Source: UBA4466 sp963925035
Lineage (GTDB): Bacteria; Bacteroidota; Bacteroidia; Flavobacteriales_D; Crocinitomicaceae
Reading direction: 5' to 3'
DNA: 39,266 nucleotides
NCBI GenBank assembly: GCA_963925035.1
Contig: CAWUSK010000014.1
Location: 1 to 39,266, forward strand
Both the position numbers and the translations under genes were made by a program. Shown piece by piece: positions 34,964 through 39,266 of the stretch. Within the stretch, counting starts at the first letter, position 1. Every line of letters starts with the position of its first letter. The notes under the pieces were generated by a model. The model ran no database searches and had not been told where the DNA came from. It worked only from the letters and a program-made list of their open reading frames with translations.

Positions 34964-34990
34964 AGAGCTGCCTCAACACGAGGCAGCTCT
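34964..34990 (-). terminator. hairpin between the fasciclin and SOUL genes
   Basis: AGAGCTGCCTC and GAGGCAGCTCT form a perfect 11-bp stem with a 5-base loop. On the minus strand it is followed by TTAATATAAAG, a poor T run, so it is more likely a partial terminator or mRNA stabiliser than a full stop. It may keep fasciclin mRNA high relative to the downstream genes. Confidence 0.7.
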
Positions 34991-35003
34991 GAAAGTTAAT
35001 CCA

Positions 35004-36143
35004 TTATATTTTAGAAAACTTTACAGTATTAGATTCTCCTTCACCAATTAAAGTAAGGTAATATTCACCATTTGGTAAAGTTGAAATATCGGTTGAAATA
35101 GTTAGTTGCTTGTCCATCGATTGGGATTTTAAGATTCTACCATTCATGTCAGAAATGTGAAACTCATTTACGAAAGCCTGCTCAAGTTGGATAGTAATTT
35201 TATCTGACGTTGGATTAGGGTAAATTAGTATTGAACTCTCATTCAATTCATTCAAACTTGCCAAGGAAGGCACTAAAACAGCATCAATTACGTGCACAAC
35301 ACCGTTCATACAAGTTAAATCAGGCGCAGTAACATTTGATGAGTTTATCATAACTCCATTTGTCAAATCAACATTTACAGTTTGTCCATTTAAAGTAGGT
35401 ACAGCTCCATTAGCAAGATCCGTAGACAAAACAGTTCCAGAAACTACATGGTATAATAATATGTCTGCCAATTCAGGATTAGCTAAAAGTCCATTAATAT
35501 CAGTACCCAAAGCTGTTGCGAGATTATCAAATGCTTGATTTGTTGGTGCAAATACCGTTAATTGAGTGAATGGATTTGTTAAACTTGGAAGCAATTCTGC
35601 TGTAATTACTGCAGCAGCCAATGAAGTGAATCCATTATCAATTGCCACATCAACTACCGTTTCAACAGGAAGAATAACGCCGTTAATTACATGCACATAA
35701 CCGTTAGTAGCCATTAAATCAGCAGTGCTAACCATTGCTTGGTTTGCATAAACTGCACCCATAGCTGTTTTGGTCAATTTAATAGTATTCGTATCGTTTA
35801 AAGCTGTTACTATATCTCCGTTGTTAACAGCCGAAGCTGGAACTGAACTTCCTAAAACATGATACAATAATATATCTTGAAGGTTCGGAAGAGCCAATAA
35901 ACCATTAATATCAGTATTTAAAGCTGTTGCCAACTGGGTAAACGCTGCATCTGTTGGAGCAAATACAGTTAAGGCAGGTGAAGATTGAAGTGCGCCCTCT
36001 AATCCTTCTTGTAATATCGCCGCTTCTAAATAAGTGTGGTCAGGACTTGGGACGATAATGTCATCAAAGACATTTGTTTGAGAAAAGGAATTAATTCCTA
36101 GCGCAAAAAAAGCTGCTGTTAGACCAATAGTTAATCGTTTCAT
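35004..36143 (-). CDS. fasciclin-domain protein with T9SS sorting domain
   Basis: A 379-residue secreted protein. The start was set at ATG 36143, which begins the signal peptide (MKRLTIGLTAAFFALGINSFSQ), not ATG 36188, which lies at the -7 box. Two fasciclin (FAS1) domains cover about 25-160 and 165-300; each has LTVFAPT(D/N)xAF, ILLYHV and VHVI, the family's H1 and H2 motifs. A type A T9SS sorting domain follows (ILIYPNPTSD to the end). FAS1 proteins mediate adhesion; in several bacteria they are induced by light or stress (recalled, not tested here). It is the first gene of the minus-strand group that ends with the MerR/B12 regulator. Confidence 0.93.
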   Translation of the reverse strand: MKRLTIGLTAAFFALGINSFSQTNVFDDIIVPSPDHTYLEAAILQEGLEGALQSSPALTVFAPTDAAFTQLATALNTDINGLLALPNLQDILLYHVLGSSVPASAVNNGDIVTALNDTNTIKLTKTAMGAVYANQAMVSTADLMATNGYVHVINGVILPVETVVDVAIDNGFTSLAAAVITAELLPSLTNPFTQLTVFAPTNQAFDNLATALGTDINGLLANPELADILLYHVVSGTVLSTDLANGAVPTLNGQTVNVDLTNGVMINSSNVTAPDLTCMNGVVHVIDAVLVPSLASLNELNESSILIYPNPTSDKITIQLEQAFVNEFHISDMNGRILKSQSMDKQLTISTDISTLPNGEYYLTLIGEGESNTVKFSKI

Positions 36144-36155
36144 ACTATTTGTTTT

Positions 36156-36217
36156 TTTGTTTAATGATATTTTTAAATTGTTAAACAAATATATGTTATT
36201 ATGTTTAATTAAAGCAA
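36156..36217 (-). promoter_or_regulatory. fasciclin promoter with three TTAAACA-type sites
   Basis: On the minus strand TTG (36217-36215), a 21-base spacer and TATATTTG (36193-36186) make a full Bacteroidota promoter. TTAAACA lies in the spacer (minus strand, 36208-36202), TTTGTTTAA overlaps the -7 box (36189-36181), and TTAAACAAA lies downstream (36164-36156). The last two form a perfect 9-bp inverted repeat. A site within the spacer is where MerR-type regulators usually bind. Confidence 0.6.
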
Positions 36218-36234
36218 GAAAAGATTGAACAAAA

Positions 36235-36274
36235 AAACAAGGTGTTATTTTTTATAAGAAATAACGCCTTGTTT
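36235..36274 (-). terminator. terminator for the 36453-36809 gene
   Basis: Arms 36235-36250 and 36259-36274 pair over 16 bp with one G-U, across an 8-base loop. On the minus strand the stem leads into seven T (36237-36231), so it should stop transcripts coming from the gene at 36453-36809 before they reach the fasciclin promoter. Confidence 0.75.
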
Positions 36275-36452
36275 ATCAAGGTGTTAAATTAAATGTTGGA
36301 AATGTAAATTTTTCATAAAAAATTAAACAAGCAATAAAAACCCCAGGTATTCAGCACTTTAATTGCATAAGTACACCACTTTCTGATCAGGGAGTTGTGT
36401 TTGATAAACTAAGAATAGGTTTTTAATTCTCTACATCTCTTCTAGTATATTC
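36275..36452. other. non-coding gap
   Basis: Together with the fasciclin promoter and the terminator beside it, this makes 309 bases without a gene (36144-36452). In 36275-36452 I see no convincing coding frame, repeat or RNA gene; it is probably the 3' untranslated tail of the minus-strand membrane protein gene. Confidence 0.5.
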
Positions 36453-36809
36453 TTATTGAGAATTATTTTTTTGTACATGTTTGACAAAAAACCAAGAGTC
36501 ACTCGATTCTGTATTTTTCTTTTTGAAATAAAATAACGCACCAGCAAAAAACACGAGTGCAAAAATCTCTAAGCAAGCAGTAATAATTAAAGCTATATTA
36601 GCAATAATAGGGTCTTCAAATCCAATTGAATCGAAAAAGCGTTCCATTTGCGCAAATCTATCTCTACCTACAAACAAGAAATGGGCACCTCCAATGAGTT
36701 TGTCGACAACATTTAATAGCCAAAACAGAATCCAATAAATAATGATAAAATATTTGACAAGGTCTTTGCCTATTATTTTGTTTTTATCGCTTACTTTTTT
36801 TATTTCCAT
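36453..36809 (-). CDS. small membrane protein of unknown function
   Basis: A 118-residue protein with two clear hydrophobic segments (about 18-36 and 70-95), a charged N-terminus (MEIKKVSDKNKIIGK) and a polar C-terminus. I do not recognise the family with certainty; the VDKLIGG and FVGRDRFAQMERF segments recall DoxX-like quinol oxidase relatives, which have four helices, so this could be a shortened form. No frame carrying further helices was found downstream. It is a single-gene unit with its own terminator at 36235-36274. No clear -7 box was found upstream. Confidence 0.65.
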   Translation of the reverse strand: MEIKKVSDKNKIIGKDLVKYFIIIYWILFWLLNVVDKLIGGAHFLFVGRDRFAQMERFFDSIGFEDPIIANIALIITACLEIFALVFFAGALFYFKKKNTESSDSWFFVKHVQKNNSQ

Positions 36810-37064
36810 TTCGAAGTGTTTTTTGAAATCGCATTAGTTAAAATCAACTAAATTTTGTCTGGTTGAATACTATATATTGCTTGTAAATGGCATATAATAT
36901 GAATACTGATAGTATCTAATTTGTAATCTACCTCAAAGTAACTAAAATCCCTTTATTTTAGCGCTTTTAAACAATAAAATATACTTATTATCGCCTGAGT
37001 ATAATGAAGTCTCTGAGAATTATCGAAAATTCGACTGTTAATAGCGTTTTTCCAACAATTGACG

Positions 37065-37072
37065 TACCTTTG
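37065..37072 (+). promoter_or_regulatory. -7 box of the RNA helicase gene
   Basis: TACCTTTG matches TAnnTTTG and ends 17 bases before ATG 37090, giving a leader of about 10 bases. There is no TTG at the standard upstream distance. The rest of 36810-37064 is AT-rich and shows no gene. Confidence 0.55.
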
Positions 37073-37089
37073 CAACTTATATACAATAA

Positions 37090-38361
37090 ATGACATTTAA
37101 AGAATTAGGTATAATCGAGCCGGTTTTAAAGGCACTAGAAGAACAAGGATACACACAACCTACCCCAATACAAGCACAATCAATTCCAATTTTATTAAAA
37201 GGTGACGACTTATTAGGTTGCGCGCAAACTGGAACAGGTAAAACTGCAGCCTTCTCAATTCCAATTATTCAACAATTAGTTGAAGCTGGAATCGACACGA
37301 AAGGAAAAAGAAGAGTAAAAGCATTGGTTGTTACACCAACGCGTGAGTTAGCGATACAAATTGGAGATAGTTTCAAAGCATATTCAAAGCACACGCCGGT
37401 AAAAAATACCGTGATATTTGGAGGAGTAAAACAAGGGTCTCAAACGAACGCATTGCGCGCTGGAGTTGATGTACTTGTTGCTACACCAGGAAGGTTATTG
37501 GATTTAATGCAACAAGGATTTATCACATTACAACACATTGAATACTTCATTTTGGATGAGGCAGATCAAATGTTGGACATGGGATTCATTCACGATATCA
37601 AAAAGATAATTGCAAAATTACCAACTAAAAGGCAATCGCTATTTTTCTCTGCTACAATGGCGAAAGAGATTGTTGAATTGGCAGGTAAAATTTTGTTGGG
37701 AAATCCTCAACGTGTTACCATCGAACCGAAAAAAACAACTGCAGAAAAGGTAGAACAAGCGGTTTACTTTGTACAGAAAGTAGATAAACCAAAGTTGTTG
37801 GTTCATCTTTTGGAAGAAAATCCAGGTAGTTCAACATTGGTTTTCTCGCGTACTAAACATGGTGCCGATAAAATTGTTCGTTTTTTGGCGAAAGCGAAAA
37901 TTCAATCTGCAGCAATCCATGGAAATAAATCACAAAATCAACGTCAAAAAGCGTTAAACGATTTTAAAGATGGCAAACTAAAAGTATTGATTGCGACAGA
38001 TATTGCTGCGCGTGGAATTGATGTGGAAGATTTAGCTTTGGTTGTGAACTATGATTTACCAAACGTGCCAGAAACGTACGTTCACCGAATTGGTAGAACT
38101 GGACGTGCTGCGGCAAGCGGAATTGCATTGTCTTTCTGTAATGGTGAAGAAAAAGCGTATTTAAAAGACATTCAAAAACTGATCAATCAAACAATTCCTG
38201 TTGTTGATAATCACCCTTTTCCGGACGATGGAACAGAAGTTTTTGTAAAAGCGGTACAGCAACAACGAAGACCGAAAACAGAACGAGGTAATTCTGGAGG
38301 TAACTCTGGAAATAGCCAAGGAGGAAATAAATCAAAACGCTACGGAGCGAAAAGGAATTAG
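37090..38361 (+). CDS. DEAD-box RNA helicase, RhlE-like
   Basis: A 423-residue ATP-dependent RNA helicase of the cold-shock and ribosome-assembly type. Motifs in order: Q motif PTPIQ, Walker A AQTGTGKT (45-52), PTRELA, TPGR, DEAD (156-159), SAT, then in the second RecA-like domain ARGIDVE and HRIGRTGR. The C-terminus is short, basic and rich in Gly, Asn and Ser, with RGNSGGNSGNSQGGNKSKR as an RNA-binding tail. Such genes are often cold-induced, but no cold-shock box can be recognised here. It stands alone. A heptamer repeat begins one base after its stop codon. Confidence 0.95.
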   Translation: MTFKELGIIEPVLKALEEQGYTQPTPIQAQSIPILLKGDDLLGCAQTGTGKTAAFSIPIIQQLVEAGIDTKGKRRVKALVVTPTRELAIQIGDSFKAYSKHTPVKNTVIFGGVKQGSQTNALRAGVDVLVATPGRLLDLMQQGFITLQHIEYFILDEADQMLDMGFIHDIKKIIAKLPTKRQSLFFSATMAKEIVELAGKILLGNPQRVTIEPKKTTAEKVEQAVYFVQKVDKPKLLVHLLEENPGSSTLVFSRTKHGADKIVRFLAKAKIQSAAIHGNKSQNQRQKALNDFKDGKLKVLIATDIAARGIDVEDLALVVNYDLPNVPETYVHRIGRTGRAAASGIALSFCNGEEKAYLKDIQKLINQTIPVVDNHPFPDDGTEVFVKAVQQQRRPKTERGNSGGNSGNSQGGNKSKRYGAKRN

Positions 38362-38362
38362 C

Positions 38363-38394
38363 AATTGATAATTGACAATGGATAATTGATAATT
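38363..38394 (+). repeat. heptamer tandem repeat (AATTGAT type)
   Basis: Four and a half units in a row: AATTGAT, AATTGAC, AATGGAT, AATTGAT, AATT. Such short tandemly repeated heptamers of the ATTGATA/ATTGACA type occur between genes in cyanobacteria and also in some Bacteroidota. They are non-coding; their role is unknown. Confidence 0.75.
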
Positions 38395-38422
38395 CGGTTA
38401 TCGAGTTTGTCGTGAGAAACTG

Positions 38423-38965
38423 ATGAACATGAAAAAAGTACTTGTATTTGCGGGCAGTAACAGCTCGACTTCTATCAACCAGAAATTGGCGAAATACGCA
38501 TCAACCTTATTAAAAGACGTGAGTTGCACGGTAATAGAATTAAGAGATTATCCAGCTCCTGTTTTTAGCGAAGACCTTGAGAAAGAAGTTGGTTATCCTG
38601 AAACGTTAAAGGCACTGAATGAGCTTTTTAAAGAACACGATGGTTTTATCATTTCATTACCAGAATACAACAGTTCTGTTACCCCTGTTTTTATTAATAC
38701 GGTCGATTGGATTTCGCGAATTGAACGTCCAACTTTCAAAGACAAACCCGTGTTACTTTTGAGTACTTCGAATGGAGCAAGAGGAGCTATGACTAATTTG
38801 GCGAATGTAGAAAGCCTAATGCCTCGTTGGGGAGGAATTGTTACTGGAACGTACAGTTTACGAAGCTTTAGTGAGAATTATTCGAATGAATCTGGTATGA
38901 TTACAAATGTAGCAGAGATTGACAGATTGAAGACTTTAGTTCAAACTTTTGAAAGCGAAGTCTAA
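38423..38965 (+). CDS. NADPH-dependent FMN reductase family protein
   Basis: A 180-residue flavodoxin-like cytosolic oxidoreductase. The FMN phosphate loop is FAGSNSSTSINQKLA (9-23), followed by LRDYPAPVFSEDLE and the conserved LPEYNSSVTP (79-88), then LLSTSNGARGAM. The family includes quinone, azo-dye and chromate reductases; the physiological substrate is not evident. ATG 38423 and ATG 38429 are both possible; the second would start MKKVLVFAGS, the more usual form. It is a single gene, closed by the terminator at 39010. Confidence 0.9.
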   Translation: MNMKKVLVFAGSNSSTSINQKLAKYASTLLKDVSCTVIELRDYPAPVFSEDLEKEVGYPETLKALNELFKEHDGFIISLPEYNSSVTPVFINTVDWISRIERPTFKDKPVLLLSTSNGARGAMTNLANVESLMPRWGGIVTGTYSLRSFSENYSNESGMITNVAEIDRLKTLVQTFESEV

Positions 38966-39009
38966 CAATTAATTTATAGCATAAAAAAAACGGAACATTG
39001 CTGCCAGTC

Positions 39010-39042
39010 ATGGTCGGAAGATTTTTCTTCCGACCATTTTTC
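39010..39042 (+). terminator. intrinsic terminator after the FMN reductase gene
   Basis: ATGGTCGGAAGA (39010-39021) pairs perfectly with TCTTCCGACCAT (39026-39037) across TTTT, followed by five T. It also shields the IS element from readthrough. Confidence 0.88.
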
Positions 39043-39059
39043 GTTTTACGAACACTTCC

Positions 39060-39146
39060 TTGTTGATATAATCGATTGATTTTCAATATTTTAACTTGTT
39101 TTTATTGCTGATTATTAGTATCTTCGTTACTGATAATCAGTTAACT
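39060..39146 (+). mobile_element. candidate left end and leader of the IS4-type element
   Basis: TTGTTGATA at 39060-39068 resembles the inward-read end at 253-261, so the element probably begins near 39060. Between 39108 and 39140 a 13-bp inverted repeat (12 of 13 pairs plus one G-U) with a 7-base loop stands 6 bases before the transposase ATG. The edge is inferred from a short match and not certain. Confidence 0.35.
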
Positions 39147-39266
39147 ATGGCAGTATTTAAAGATCACAAAATAGGAGCAAATCATTTATTGGGAGTTATT
39201 CCTGAGAGCCTTCTAGCTAATCTATCGGCAACCACTAAAGTCGATCATTATTCTAAAGTTCTACAC
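39147..39266 (+). CDS. IS4-family transposase, N-terminal fragment (cut by window edge)
   Basis: ATG 39147 opens a frame that runs to the last base, giving 40 residues, including MAVFKDHKIGANHLLGVIPE and VDHYSKVLH. This matches the start of IS4-type transposases of Bacteroidota as I recall them, and complements the C-terminal 71 residues at 1-216. About 290 residues in the middle are not in the window if the full protein has the common length near 400. It has the same orientation as the left fragment. Confidence 0.7.
   Translation, partial: MAVFKDHKIGANHLLGVIPESLLANLSATTKVDHYSKVLH

Noticed and set aside
36275..36452. Continuation of the small membrane protein in another frame
   Set aside because: Reading the three minus-strand frames shows early stops and no further hydrophobic segment.
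38363..38394. CRISPR-like repeats
   Set aside because: The units are 7 bases long without spacers, and no cas gene is near.
38901..39086. 61-codon minus-strand open frame over the FMN reductase 3' end and terminator
   Set aside because: It crosses a strong terminator hairpin and a conserved gene end and is rich in Lys and Arg with no recognisable domain.
1..39266. Circular plasmid or composite transposon joined through the IS fragments
   Set aside because: ispH, miaA, the ABC-F ATPase and other core genes make a chromosomal segment far more likely, and no replication or mobilisation gene is present. A break in assembly at repeated IS copies explains the ends.

Overview
The window is AT-rich bacterial DNA from a member of the Bacteroidota, most likely a flavobacterium of the Fluviicola/Crocinitomix kind (genus-level placement is inference). 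Four secreted proteins end in type IX secretion (T9SS) sorting domains, several signal peptides end in FSQ or FAQ, promoters match the Bacteroidota -7 box TAnnTTTG, and Shine-Dalgarno sequences are scarce. DUF4293, DUF2795, DUF4139 and the choice-of-anchor L domain fit the same phylum. No tRNA, rRNA, CRISPR array or phage gene was found.

Layout. Both ends lie inside an IS4-type transposase gene in the same orientation: the last 71 codons at 1-216 and the first 40 codons at 39147-39266. The first block (367-13828, plus strand) is mostly housekeeping: a sensor kinase, a DUF4139 protein, an operon of ispH, an adenylate cyclase-HD fusion and a cobalamin adenosyltransferase, then DUF2795, ACP phosphodiesterase, an MltF-like lytic transglycosylase, miaA, an ABC ATPase/FtsX-like permease pair and a TlpA-like thioredoxin protein. 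The middle (13959-30125) mixes T9SS-exported proteins (a CDSxIT-repeat adhesin-like protein, a choice-of-anchor L protein, a cyanophycinase-like S51 peptidase) with CtlX, a large M1 peptidase, an ABC-F ATPase, a pentapeptide-repeat protein and a copper P-type ATPase.

From 36143 down to 30230 a minus-strand group runs fasciclin protein, SOUL heme-binding protein, YdcF-like lipoprotein, TonB-dependent receptor and a MerR regulator with a cobalamin-binding domain. The regulator keeps the residues known from the B12 photoreceptor CarH. Its promoter and the fasciclin promoter share a TTAAACAAATnTA element over the -7 box, so the group may be a light- or B12-responsive regulon. The adenosyltransferase at 6358-6906 would supply its cofactor. 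This locus is the best candidate here for a little-described system, but it rests on motif reading only.

The right end (37090-38965) holds a DEAD-box RNA helicase, a heptamer tandem repeat and an NADPH-dependent FMN reductase, followed by the promoter-proximal part of the second IS4 copy.
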